Below, in pieces: positions 8,181-17,061 of a stretch of 47,844 nucleotides of DNA (within the stretch, counting starts at the first letter, position 1; the number at the start of each line of letters is the position of its first letter). The DNA lies in the NCBI GenBank assembly GCA_021803655.1, contig JAJZLK010000026.1, forward strand, positions 1-47,844, in the 5' to 3' direction. This DNA comes from Thermoplasmata archaeon. Lineage in GTDB: Archaea; Thermoplasmatota; Thermoplasmata; Thermoplasmatales; Thermoplasmataceae. The position numbers and the translations under genes were made by a program. The notes under the pieces were generated by a model. The model worked only from the letters and a program-made list of their open reading frames with translations. It had not been told where the DNA came from and ran no database searches.

Positions 8181-9140
8181 TTGATCACTATAGCCGGTCT
8201 TGGAATCTCAGGCTCTTATCTTCTTAAGAGATTGAAGAACAGCGGATTTGATGTCCGTGGTTACGACCCGAAACCACCGGGGTACTACCTCCCCTGCGGG
8301 TACGCGGTTAATATACATGAGCTCGCACCATTGCTTGAGGAGGTGAACCTGAGCGCACGCGACTATCTCCTCTCCGAGGCCGAGAGCATAACGATTGGTA
8401 CAGAAAGCGGGGGAGAATATGTCTTCCAATCAAGGGGATTGTGCACCATAGAGAAGAACAGGCTGGAGAACGACATGGTAGCGGAAACGCGATTCACCAG
8501 GGAAATTGCACCTGCAAAAGGAGATATAATTGTTGATGCAACCGGTGTTTCACGTTACTATCTTGGAAAGACACCGGAAGACTTTACCATGTATGCGAGG
8601 GAACTCGTGACCACCGAATCAGGACATGACGATTTCTATTTCAGGTATTTTCCGGACGGAAAGGGATACTACTGGGAATTCCCGCTAGGCGACAGGTACC
8701 ATATTGGTGTAGGGACATCAGACTTCGAGTATCTCGACAAGTACCTTGCCAACAGGCCTAGGGAAAGGATCACGGGAAGAAAGATCAGGTTGAAGCCTCT
8801 CATGGGGAGTGCAGTGAGAGGAAACATAGTGGGTATTGGAGAGGCAGTGGGAACTGTATCACCAATAACAGGCGAAGGAATAATCCCGTCACTGAAGTCT
8901 GCAGAGATTCTTTATCAGTGCCTGAACAGGAATGAGGACCGGGAAGAGGCATTTCGTGCTTATATGAAGGCAATGGAAAAAACCTTCTCCAGATACATGA
9001 AGCTGTATTCCCTGCTGATGAATTTCCGTTCAGGGCGAAAAGGTCTCGGCAATGTCAGGTATCTCCCGGCCGCCGTTGAGGATATCCGGAGTTTTGGTAT
9101 TGATTTCAGGATGACGAAGGTTATCTCTGAGTTCCTCTGA
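8181..9140 (+). CDS. Geranylgeranyl reductase family FAD-dependent protein
   Basis: Flavoprotein of the family that saturates geranylgeranyl chains of archaeal ether lipids. The N-terminal dinucleotide-binding motif is GLGISGSYLL (about residues 5-14). The FAD-contacting C-terminal motif appears as VGTVSPITGEGIIPSLKSA, characteristic of the family. With 319 residues it is shorter than classical digeranylgeranylglycerophospholipid reductases (about 390), so it may be a paralogue acting on another polyprenyl substrate. The TTG start at 8181 is chosen because the Rossmann strand begins at the next codon; an AATATTTTA box is centred at 8150. Its stop at 9140 directly abuts the stop of the convergent aldolase gene with no base between. 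Confidence 0.85.
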   Translation: MITIAGLGISGSYLLKRLKNSGFDVRGYDPKPPGYYLPCGYAVNIHELAPLLEEVNLSARDYLLSEAESITIGTESGGEYVFQSRGLCTIEKNRLENDMVAETRFTREIAPAKGDIIVDATGVSRYYLGKTPEDFTMYARELVTTESGHDDFYFRYFPDGKGYYWEFPLGDRYHIGVGTSDFEYLDKYLANRPRERITGRKIRLKPLMGSAVRGNIVGIGEAVGTVSPITGEGIIPSLKSAEILYQCLNRNEDREEAFRAYMKAMEKTFSRYMKLYSLLMNFRSGRKGLGNVRYLPAAVEDIRSFGIDFRMTKVISEFL

Positions 9141-11108
9141 TCAGAGGATTCCTCCGTCAACGGGTATCATCGTATCCGTTGTTGCCCCGAAGGTGTTTTC
9201 ATCGACAAGCGCCAGGAGAACATTTGCCACATGTTCAGGAAGTACCTCTCTCCTGAGCAGATTTGACGTCATATACTCCTCTACAGTCTGGTTCTTGGCT
9301 CTTGCACGGGATTCAAGAACTCCGTTGGCCCATATCGCAGAACCCCTGAATATCTTGTCCGGGTTGATTATGTTGGACCGTATTCCGAACTTCCCGCCTT
9401 CCTTCGAGACATAATGACAAAGTTGCGCGGCAAACGCCTTCGTCGAACCGTATGCAGCCATGCCGGAACCTGGGTGGGTGAGGTTCTTGGTGATGTTGAA
9501 TACAATGTTGCCTCCGATCCCCTGTGCCTTCATCGTCTTGAAAGCTTCCCTGGTGACAATGAAGGTTCCCATTGAATTCACCCTGTAATGCCTGTCCATC
9601 TCCTCTGTTGACAGTTCGTCAATAGGCGATGATTTCAGTATCCCTGCGTTGTTGAACAGGATGTCAACACCGCCAAACTTCATCAGCACCTCATTGAACA
9701 TTGCGAGAACCTCATCTTCCCTGGATATGTCACACCTGATTCCAATCACATCACCCCTGATTCTGGAAGAGAGTTCCCCGGCAACCTGAACTACCTCAGG
9801 AGAAACGTCACAGAGAACAACGCAGGAACCGTTCACTGCAAGCTTTTCAGCCGCGACCAGGCCAATGCCGCCCCCAGATCCCGTGACCAGGGATACGCTA
9901 CCCTGGAGCATCCTGGGCGATGTCTTCTTCAGCTTTGCCTCCTCAAGTGGCCAGTACTCCATGTCGAAAGCCTCCTTCCGGGAAATGAACTGCTGTTTCC
10001 CGATTATTGATGCATTGAAGTTTACACGGAAACTGTGGATGAACTGATCATAGATGATCTTAGCTTCCCTGTAGGACGGAGCCTGAGTAATTATGCCGGA
10101 CCCTTCAAGGACAATTATGGAAGGATACGGATCATGCATGGGAAATCCCCTGACGTTTTCCTTGAATTCCTTCTCATATTCTTCTGCAAACCTGAGTACT
10201 GAGTCTTTCAGGGAATCCTCTTTTCTCAGGAAGAGATAGTCATACTTGGTCCTTATGAGCATATCTGGGGTCGCAGGACCGGCCTTCTGGAATCTCACTG
10301 CTTCCTCGGAACTTGATATTTCAATGTCCACCGGGTTTGTGGAGATGTGGAGAACCTTTTTTCTGCGGGCAGACACAGCCCCTCTCAACTCTGAAATCTT
10401 GTCGGTGTCAATCTTGGCATGCTCGAAACTTCTGGTCGGTTTCCTGTCTCCCACGGTCTTCGAAATATACTCCTCTGCCCTAGTAACAAGGGAGACATGT
10501 TTTTCATAGCTTTCCTTTGCACTGTTGCCGAACGTGAATAACCCATGTCTTGAGAGGACTATCCCCTCAGTATTATTGTCAATGCTTCCGGCCACCTCCA
10601 GTATCTTCTTCGCAAGGGTGAATCCCGGAGGAAAGTAAGGAACAAACAGGACGTTTCCCAGTATTTTCCTTATTTCCTTTGCTCCTATAGACGCATTTGT
10701 CAGGGAGAGTATTGAATCTGAATGCGAATGGTCAACGAACCTGAATGGCAGGAACGCATGCATGAACGTCTCTACAGAAGGTGCAGGCTCGGCTGGATCT
10801 ACCATGCTCTTGCGCAGATAATCCATCATCTCGAAATCGCTCATCGCCTCGACCGATTGAGCCGCCTTAAGATCCAGTAGGCGCAGGCCGGTGAAACCAG
10901 ATCTTTCGATCGTGGACAGGTCTGAACCACTACCTTTGACCCTCAGCACTTCAATCCTCTTGCCAGTATGATCAGTTTCAGTGACCTTTACCGAAGTATT
11001 TCCGCCACCATGAAGCACAAGATCCGGTTCTGAACCTAGTAGTCGGGAGGCATAAACCCTCTCGTCAACCTCATCCTTGAATTCCCTCTCTTCCCATCTG
11101 GAACGCAT
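9141..11108 (-). CDS. Bifunctional class II aldolase / short-chain dehydrogenase (RhaD-ADH-like)
   Basis: A 655-residue fusion. The N-terminal class II aldolase domain has the phosphate-binding HGGGNTSVK (33-41), a catalytic Glu (Glu113) and zinc-ligand histidines in VDHSHSDS (His127, His129) with a third in SRHGLFTFG. The C-terminal half (from about residue 405) is a short-chain dehydrogenase with the NAD motif TGSGGGIG, the structural NNAG and the catalytic YGSTK. In bacteria this architecture cleaves rhamnulose-1-phosphate to dihydroxyacetone phosphate and lactaldehyde, then oxidises the lactaldehyde; the exact sugar here is inferred. Start: the frame is open to 11186, but ATG at 11108 is chosen because homologues begin there and a TATA box lies 27 bp upstream. 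No other sugar-catabolism gene is nearby. Confidence 0.88.
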   Translation of the reverse strand: MRSRWEEREFKDEVDERVYASRLLGSEPDLVLHGGGNTSVKVTETDHTGKRIEVLRVKGSGSDLSTIERSGFTGLRLLDLKAAQSVEAMSDFEMMDYLRKSMVDPAEPAPSVETFMHAFLPFRFVDHSHSDSILSLTNASIGAKEIRKILGNVLFVPYFPPGFTLAKKILEVAGSIDNNTEGIVLSRHGLFTFGNSAKESYEKHVSLVTRAEEYISKTVGDRKPTRSFEHAKIDTDKISELRGAVSARRKKVLHISTNPVDIEISSSEEAVRFQKAGPATPDMLIRTKYDYLFLRKEDSLKDSVLRFAEEYEKEFKENVRGFPMHDPYPSIIVLEGSGIITQAPSYREAKIIYDQFIHSFRVNFNASIIGKQQFISRKEAFDMEYWPLEEAKLKKTSPRMLQGSVSLVTGSGGGIGLVAAEKLAVNGSCVVLCDVSPEVVQVAGELSSRIRGDVIGIRCDISREDEVLAMFNEVLMKFGGVDILFNNAGILKSSPIDELSTEEMDRHYRVNSMGTFIVTREAFKTMKAQGIGGNIVFNITKNLTHPGSGMAAYGSTKAFAAQLCHYVSKEGGKFGIRSNIINPDKIFRGSAIWANGVLESRARAKNQTVEEYMTSNLLRREVLPEHVANVLLALVDENTFGATTDTMIPVDGGIL

Positions 11109-11130
11109 ACGTTTTGCCCTATAGAGAATG

Positions 11131-11140
11131 CATATAACTA
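11131..11140 (-). promoter_or_regulatory. TATA box of the aldolase/dehydrogenase gene
   Basis: On the minus strand TAGTTATATG, centred 27 bp upstream of the ATG at 11108. It rules out the longer upstream start, which lies beyond it. Confidence 0.6.
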
Positions 11141-11189
11141 TTTGTCCAGACCCACAGATCAATGGCAAATTTAAACGTCCGCTCACGTC

Positions 11190-11431
11190 TCATCTTGAGA
11201 GATTATCAACAGATTTCATGAACTTGAGGTTATTGTTATACTGATCAAGGTGGAATGTCAGGCTATGGTACAGATTCTCCACCTCGTCTACGGTTCCATG
11301 ATCATTGAATACCATTGCCTGATTGTATACTTTCTGGAGTGCTCTAGTCGTCCTCCCACCGTCTTCGCCATAGAACCGTTTAAGATCCTTTGCATCGCAT
11401 ATTCTGGTGGATCAGCATCACTGGTAGTCAT
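11190..11431 (-). pseudogene. Frameshifted small ORF, product unrecognised
   Basis: The minus strand holds a protein-like stretch in one frame ending TGA at 11192-11190: DLKRFYGEDGGRTTRALQKV, continuing about 45 more residues with NDHGTVDEVENLYHSL and LKFMKSVDNLSR. It reads as amphipathic helices, but no start codon lies between it and the upstream stops. A second frame provides ATG at 11431 and MTTSDADPPEYA, which joins the first if one base is shifted around 11395-11400. The simplest reading is a roughly 80-residue gene with one frameshift, either a real mutation or a sequencing error. No family was recognised. It is the only content of the 318-bp gap between the two flanking genes. Confidence 0.4.
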
Positions 11432-11504
11432 TTTCTGTCTTCCCACCTTCTACCGCGAAAAAGTGGTCAGGTCCAACGGGGCTTGTTTTCCCGTAATCCA
11501 TTGA

Positions 11505-13151
11505 TCACGATGGGTAACTCCAGAAAACAGGGAATGGGGCATTGAAAGAGACCGTGGTGCTTCCGTCCTGAAATTCAGTGGGTTCAACGGCCCCATAGGA
11601 ATTGACCGTGAGATCTGTTCCGCTTTGACCAGAGGTTGGGTTGTTATGTATTGACACTTCATTGAAATAGGTTGAGACCAGACTGGTAACGCTTATGCTG
11701 CTCAGTGCAGAAACTTCTGCAAGAACCAAGCCTGCGACAGCCAGTGCGGCATTCACATCGTTCACCGCTTGGGCTGCGGTTCCTACAACTGGAATCACGC
11801 TCAAAGCCGTCGCAATGGTCAGCCCGAGTCCTATTCCTGCCAGTATAGTTCCGGTCAGTCCTTCCAACATGTGGAGTGTGTCGGCTGCATTGCTATATGA
11901 AGTATCAGACTGGGCATAGGCCCAGTTGTTAAGGTTATCTTGAGGAGGGATAGTAACGGAGGAAAGTTCTGCCTTCGATATATTGTTCATAACATTCTTC
12001 CAGAACGGCGACGCTTTCAGTTGATAAAAGTAAGAACTCATGGAGGAGAATTCACTGTTCTGGACGTAAGAAACACTCAGGTCGGTAAATGTTCCAACGT
12101 CGATGATCGCACAGTTGCTTCCGTCGGTATATGTGTAGTATTCTCTGTACTCCCAGATGTGGACGTAGGTCTTCGGAATGTAAACGAGGCTCATGTTATC
12201 ATTTGGAAGGAATAGCCTTAAACCTGAACCGGGCCCACCTATTACCTGAATAGAGGCATTGCTCCCCTGCCATGATGATTCTGTCGACTGGGCGATAAAA
12301 CCTTTCGTTTGCTGGCTTGTCAGGCTGTTGAATGCAAAGGTGGCTGACGAACTGATCTGTGTTGTTGAGTAATCAACCGAAGATTCCCCGAAGCTCGCGT
12401 TGTAAGTGGATGTGTCCAGTATTCCTCCCATTAGAGGCATAATTGTCTCTGGTGTGTTTGTGTAAAGGGTATCGTAGGTTGTCCCGGTCGGACAAGTCCC
12501 CGGTCCGGCTTGTCGATCCGGTTGTATGGTGGAACTGGTAGACATATTGATGACCTCGGAGGGGGACGAGAGGTTGAAAAAGAGCGCAGAATGCAATTTC
12601 GCCGGTGAAATCATAGCACCGGAAAAACTGGCATTGAACGGATTGAAAGGGATGTTGTTCCAGTAATCGTATACATACAGGTACCCGCGGTTCCTTATAG
12701 TAAGGGAGGACACTATCTGAAGAGAAACTGTTGCATTCCTGCCTTTCAGGATTTGACGCCATTCGTTTACAATATGGTAAAAGATTGAATTCAGATGTCC
12801 GGAAACTTCACCGTTCGAGTCGGCTTTTCCGGCGAACAGGAGGACCTGATAGGAGTTATTCGTCTGGTTTGCGGAGGAGAGGTTGACTCCCCTGCCGGAA
12901 AACATGGAATCTGGCACAATGGAAAAGACAGACACACTTACATTAGAAAAATACTCTGAGTTCTGAAAGCCAGTGTTTGCTGCATTGTATACCGGGGAAC
13001 CGGAGATGTTGGCTGTGATCTCAATTTCCGCGTTTTGAGGAGAAGGAGGTGTGATAAGGAAACCTTCAAACATGGCAACAGGAATGACAACCAAGGCGAC
13101 GGAAATAACCACTAGGAGAATCTTCAGTCTTTTTTGCATAATCGGTTTCAT
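11505..13151 (-). CDS. Large secreted or membrane-anchored surface protein with hydrophobic hairpin
   Basis: Protein of 548 residues with an N-terminal membrane segment (about 9-28, after KRLK) acting as signal or anchor, then a Ser/Thr/Asn-rich extracellular region with many N-glycosylation sequons (for example NISG, NLSS, NMST, NASF). Near the C-terminus residues 431-487 are almost entirely Gly, Ala, Val, Ile and Leu (GLTGTILAGIGLGLTIATAL, then a second hydrophobic stretch), resembling two membrane helices or an insertion hairpin. A polar tail rich in Asn and Gly follows. Only two cysteines (220, 347) are present. No family is recognised. Two starts are possible: ATG 13151, or ATG 13139, which fits leaderless spacing from the A/T tract at 13159-13173. 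Confidence 0.75.
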   Translation of the reverse strand: MKPIMQKRLKILLVVISVALVVIPVAMFEGFLITPPSPQNAEIEITANISGSPVYNAANTGFQNSEYFSNVSVSVFSIVPDSMFSGRGVNLSSANQTNNSYQVLLFAGKADSNGEVSGHLNSIFYHIVNEWRQILKGRNATVSLQIVSSLTIRNRGYLYVYDYWNNIPFNPFNASFSGAMISPAKLHSALFFNLSSPSEVINMSTSSTIQPDRQAGPGTCPTGTTYDTLYTNTPETIMPLMGGILDTSTYNASFGESSVDYSTTQISSSATFAFNSLTSQQTKGFIAQSTESSWQGSNASIQVIGGPGSGLRLFLPNDNMSLVYIPKTYVHIWEYREYYTYTDGSNCAIIDVGTFTDLSVSYVQNSEFSSMSSYFYQLKASPFWKNVMNNISKAELSSVTIPPQDNLNNWAYAQSDTSYSNAADTLHMLEGLTGTILAGIGLGLTIATALSVIPVVGTAAQAVNDVNAALAVAGLVLAEVSALSSISVTSLVSTYFNEVSIHNNPTSGQSGTDLTVNSYGAVEPTEFQDGSTTVSFNAPFPVFWSYPS

Positions 13152-13158
13152 GAAATAG

Positions 13159-13173
13159 ATATATATATATATT
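13159..13173 (-). promoter_or_regulatory. A/T tract, probable TATA box of the surface-protein gene
   Basis: Alternating AT tract centred about 26 bp upstream of the internal ATG at 13139, suggesting that codon as leaderless start. Confidence 0.5.
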
Positions 13174-13288
13174 CTTTGGCCAGCACGATCTACGGAGATA
13201 ATTACATAATCGATCTAGAACAACCACCGATTAGGATGTGCGGATTTAGTGGGTGAACAAACTCCATTTGATTCTGTCCTCCCCAAGT

Positions 13289-16027
13289 TCAGAGAAGAGT
13301 AATCATGGCTCTTCCTGGCCACGGGTTCTTTCCTGATGGATTCAGGGGAGGCGAGGTGATGGATACGGACATTCCAAGGCTCTTTTCCATCAGGTCCTTG
13401 CACTGGATCAGCACTTCATGTTCATTGAATTCGTGCATGACCACATTCTTCCTGACCTTCATGAAGTCTCCCACTGCCTTCTTCTGATCAAGAGTCAGGG
13501 AGTCCATCTTTCCAGACATTATCTTTCCAGCAACCGAATAGTGCTCAGCGCCAGCTGCCCTGATCTCAACCTTTTCATATTTCCTGCCCGTGGTACGCTC
13601 AATCTCCCTTACGTCATCCATCATCTTCTGGATATATTTCTGGGAGTCAATCACCCTCGTATCTTCAGGGTTAACAACGTATTTCCCCAGTCTCATGGTG
13701 CTTATGAGTCCCTTCCCGCCGTTGCGATGCCAGTATTCCTCTGCAGTATGCGGTATTATGCATGAAACTGCAATCAGCCAGTCCTTCAGGATAGCAGAAA
13801 GGAGGGAATTGCGCGAGACCCCCATGGTTTCCGCATTCCTGAGGTCGTTCATCACTTCAAAAAACACAGAAACAGAGGCCTCGCGAATCCGGTTCTGTTC
13901 CATTGCCTCAACAAACCTGGCCATTCTTGACCTGAATGAGGCCATGAACCATGTTCTGCCAAAGGATTCCTCATCCGAAGAATCTGCGGAATAGGAATCC
14001 ATGAGGGTCGTGAACTGATCATATTTCTTCTTCACTGATGCAAGATCCTTCTCATTCCAGTCAACAACAGACGATGGATCGGCGGAGGTAGCCATGAACA
14101 ATCTGTAGGTGTCTGCAGAGTATTTTCTGGAGATCATAATGAGGGAAACCACGTTCCCTTTGCTCTTTCCAATCTTTGCGCCATTGGAGGTGACAAGACC
14201 TGAGATGCCAATTGCTTTTGGCTGTTTGTCGATAGGGAAGATTGCAGCATGGTTCATCACGTAGAATGCAAGGTGATTCGAGAAATGGGGAAGAGCGGTA
14301 ATCCTGATATCTACGCCATACCAGTACTGGAACAGTTCTCTAGCTTCCCTGATATCTTCAGCGCATTCATCGTATCCGGTAATTTCCTTTCCAAGGAATA
14401 TGTGGTCAAGGATTTCCGGCGGTATATCACGAAGCCTGGAGAATATCCTGCGAAGTGGTACTATACAGGTGTACAGGGCAGGGTATATGGTCGAGTCTGA
14501 AAGAGACTCTATGATCCACTCTTCATTGAATGGGAGCTTAGTGCCAAGCCCCCTCTTCCTCGCGCATGGTCTTTCCCGCAGCCAGTCAATGACTTCATGC
14601 ATATTTTTTGCATACTGCTCCGGATAGAATTTCATCCGGTCAATCAACTCATGGGATTTCTCCTTCAGCCATGGTGACGAGTAATCGATGAACCACTGAT
14701 CCTTCATCACCGACACTATGACCCTTGAACCCATTCTAGTCTCTGCTATCCTGCTGGTTTCGTACATTATGAAACCAAGACCACCGCTGATCAGGTCGCT
14801 GCGCATCTTATCCCTGGCTTCACGTACAGATAAGCCTGAATATATGCCATTCCTGGAATTCATCCTGCCGGAGTAGAATTCAGACTTATAGAGGGACTGC
14901 GTTGCCTCTTCAAGTTTTTCCCTGTCTCCAGAATTTGTTATCTTCATAGTGGAGATCAGGGAATCTACACTCTCTGTGCCGTCTGGCATCTCAATTATTT
15001 TCACCGGGCTCTCGTCGGTACCAGACTTCTCCAATGCAATCCTGTCCCAGATGGAATGTCCGGGGACTGAAAAGACAACTCCGGTGCCGAAAGATGGATT
15101 GACAATTGATGACCGGTGAACTTTCACTTTTGAGCCTGAGAATGGAACCGTGAATTCGGCATTCAAGATCTCGTTGATGTCGATATTTCCTGAAATCTCG
15201 ATCCCAGAATCCTGTTCTCTTATCTTATCGCAGGCTTCTCGCGTTATGACTATGGTGCGTCCTTTCCACCTGCACCTGAGATACTCCGCACCCGGGGATA
15301 TCCAGAGGTTGGTGGTGCCGTACAGCGTCTCAGGTCTCAGGGATGCTGCAGCGAGATCGAAATTCTTTCCCGTGAAAATTACCACGGTCAGCTCCTCGAT
15401 CGAAACCTTGTCAGTATCTCCGTCCTTAATGTCATCCTCTCCGACTGCATTTCCATCATCCGGACTGAAAAGGACCGGATAGCTTCCCTGCTTGATCAGC
15501 CCCAGTTCCTTGAGCTTTAAGAATTGCCAAGTAACGAACTTCTGGTAGACAGGCTCAGCAGAGTTGAATCTCCTTGTCCAGTCTATTGAGAAACCAAGGC
15601 TGCTAAAATCCTTGATTACTACCTCCGAGAAGAAATCAGCAATGCCTCTCGGTTCCCTGAAAGAGAGGAGTATGTTTTCTATTTTGTCACTGTCAGCCTC
15701 GTATTCCTGAAGATGTTCCCTGTAATTCTCTATGATTCTCGTGTCCCCGGATGCAACTCTCCTGGCATATGACAGGATCGGAGTCCCGCTCTGGTGGAAC
15801 GCCATGGGAAAGAGGACGTTTCTTCCCATTATCCTGTGAAATCTCGCGACCATGTCTGCAAGGGAATAGGTTCTGCCGTGTCCTACATGCAGCGTGTCGT
15901 TTGTATACGGATACGGCACAGTGATGAGGTACTTTTCTTTCCTTGTGTCAATATCCGGTTTGAAGGCTCCTGATTCTGCCCATCGTTTCTGCCACTTGCT
16001 CTCAATCCCTGAATCCACGGAAACCAT
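13289..16027 (-). CDS. leuS: Leucyl-tRNA synthetase (archaeal type)
   Basis: Class I synthetase of 912 residues charging tRNA-Leu. The HIGH-type signature is HVGHG in NDTLHVGHGRTYSLADM (about residue 45), followed by the archaeal/eukaryal FHQSGTPI. The KMSKS-type signature is KIGKSKGN in the last third. A long editing domain (CP1) lies between about 150 and 500 with the TLYGTTNLW region that contacts misacylated tRNA. The ATG at 16027 immediately follows the TAG of pdaD, so the two genes form one transcript with stop-start coupling. Length is close to other archaeal LeuRS (about 930-970), slightly short. Confidence 0.96.
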   Translation of the reverse strand: MVSVDSGIESKWQKRWAESGAFKPDIDTRKEKYLITVPYPYTNDTLHVGHGRTYSLADMVARFHRIMGRNVLFPMAFHQSGTPILSYARRVASGDTRIIENYREHLQEYEADSDKIENILLSFREPRGIADFFSEVVIKDFSSLGFSIDWTRRFNSAEPVYQKFVTWQFLKLKELGLIKQGSYPVLFSPDDGNAVGEDDIKDGDTDKVSIEELTVVIFTGKNFDLAAASLRPETLYGTTNLWISPGAEYLRCRWKGRTIVITREACDKIREQDSGIEISGNIDINEILNAEFTVPFSGSKVKVHRSSIVNPSFGTGVVFSVPGHSIWDRIALEKSGTDESPVKIIEMPDGTESVDSLISTMKITNSGDREKLEEATQSLYKSEFYSGRMNSRNGIYSGLSVREARDKMRSDLISGGLGFIMYETSRIAETRMGSRVIVSVMKDQWFIDYSSPWLKEKSHELIDRMKFYPEQYAKNMHEVIDWLRERPCARKRGLGTKLPFNEEWIIESLSDSTIYPALYTCIVPLRRIFSRLRDIPPEILDHIFLGKEITGYDECAEDIREARELFQYWYGVDIRITALPHFSNHLAFYVMNHAAIFPIDKQPKAIGISGLVTSNGAKIGKSKGNVVSLIMISRKYSADTYRLFMATSADPSSVVDWNEKDLASVKKKYDQFTTLMDSYSADSSDEESFGRTWFMASFRSRMARFVEAMEQNRIREASVSVFFEVMNDLRNAETMGVSRNSLLSAILKDWLIAVSCIIPHTAEEYWHRNGGKGLISTMRLGKYVVNPEDTRVIDSQKYIQKMMDDVREIERTTGRKYEKVEIRAAGAEHYSVAGKIMSGKMDSLTLDQKKAVGDFMKVRKNVVMHEFNEHEVLIQCKDLMEKSLGMSVSITSPPLNPSGKNPWPGRAMITLL

Positions 16028-16579
16028 CTAGATAATAAGCACAGCCGCTGCCACTGCAGTAGTCCATTCACCGGACTTAAGGACAACTCCTGTTGAGCAG
16101 ATGTTTTTCGTTGTGAGTATCTTGTCTTCCAGAACATACTCCTTCTTGGATTCATCCCACTTCAGTTTCTTCTGGAGACCCATTGTACTGGCCAGCATTT
16201 CAGCAGCAAGCTTCTCCGCAAAATAACCGGCTACGCCCTCTGTCTCCCCATAACTGTGATGTTCGCTGAGGTATCCCCACTTGTTTCTGTCCCTCGGTAT
16301 CGCATATCCTATTGCAGATGATATCATCCTGTTAAGTTCGTCCGAAGAGTTCCTGGCAAGTACGGAAAAGAGGATCTGTCCGTCAGAAAGCTCTGAGAGC
16401 CCTTCCTCCCTGGAAACTACTTCGCAGTTCGGGGGAAAGATCGAACTGATGCTCGAAAGGTTGTACTGGGCTATTCCAGCATCACGTAGGGCCTCTTCAA
16501 AGGATTGAAGCATGCTGGCGCCCCTGCCAACACCTCTTGTGAAGAATATCTTCTTGGGAACCATTGAGGACATAATCAT
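16028..16579 (-). CDS. pdaD: Pyruvoyl-dependent arginine decarboxylase
   Basis: Decarboxylates arginine to agmatine, the precursor of polyamines and of the agmatidine at tRNA-Ile2 position 34 in archaea. The 183-residue proenzyme has the N-terminal KIFFTRGVG strand and the self-cleavage site in [11 protein letters not shown]; cleavage between Ser45 and Ser46 would leave a pyruvoyl group on the alpha chain. [19 protein letters not shown] and the conserved HHSYGETE segment complete the family signature. Starts at ATG 16579 or, from TATA spacing, ATG 16573. leuS begins at the base after its stop. Confidence 0.93.
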   Translation of the reverse strand: MIMSSMVPKKIFFTRGVGRGASMLQSFEEALRDAGIAQYNLSSISSIFPPNCEVVSREEGLSELSDGQILFSVLARNSSDELNRMISSAIGYAIPRDRNKWGYLSEHHSYGETEGVAGYFAEKLAAEMLASTMGLQKKLKWDESKKEYVLEDKILTTKNICSTGVVLKSGEWTTAVAAAVLII

Positions 16580-16590
16580 CGGATAGACTT

Positions 16591-16602
16591 GTATTTAATA
16601 TT
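16591..16602 (-). promoter_or_regulatory. TATA box of pdaD-leuS
   Basis: Minus-strand ATATTAAATAC is centred 18 and 24 bp from the two candidate pdaD starts. It indicates that pdaD-leuS is a separate transcription unit from the upstream archease gene. Confidence 0.5.
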
Positions 16603-16611
16603 CTTTTTCAG

Positions 16612-17022
16612 TTAAAGATCAAAAAGAACCGTAATGAACCCTTCTTCCCTGTAATACTTCAGGTCGTGGTAAGTTACAGCCTTTATGACATTGGAATAGG
16701 CCTCATCACCTCTGAGAAGCACTCCGGACACGTTGACGGTCATGCTTCCAGGTATCTCTCCTGTGATTTCACCTGCAGTGGTGATCAGTAAATTTTCCGA
16801 ATCAATGGCGGCGATAAGTTCAGAGAAAAGGTCTACGACGACGTTCTCGATTTGATCACCCCTCAGTTTTATGGTTCTCGTCTCCGTCACATTATCTGGG
16901 ACATCGTCCACGACAAGATGGCCGAAGGTCCGGATGCAGTTGACAATCAGTTCCCGATGCGACTTTCCGTGCACTCTTACAAAAAGATCACTGGGATGCT
17001 CAAGAATGTCAAAAAAAATCAT
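16612..17022 (-). CDS. Archease
   Basis: Small protein of 136 residues that activates the RtcB-type tRNA ligase in archaea and some bacteria, promoting guanylylation and multiple turnover. Family landmarks: the N-terminal LEHPSDLFVRVHG (equivalent to the usual EHTAD segment, keeping the metal-binding aspartate), the central VVVDLFSELIAAID and the C-terminal KAVTYHDLKY. It ends FDL, as in most homologues, where the terminal acidic region helps bind metal. No RtcB gene is in the window. It lies 39 bp after the radical SAM gene and 32 bp before pdaD, all on the minus strand; runs of T on that strand after the radical SAM stop suggest partial termination. Confidence 0.92.
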   Translation of the reverse strand: MIFFDILEHPSDLFVRVHGKSHRELIVNCIRTFGHLVVDDVPDNVTETRTIKLRGDQIENVVVDLFSELIAAIDSENLLITTAGEITGEIPGSMTVNVSGVLLRGDEAYSNVIKAVTYHDLKYYREEGFITVLFDL

Positions 17023-17061
17023 ATTTCAATAAAAAGGGAAAAAAATGGTTGGTAAAAAAGA

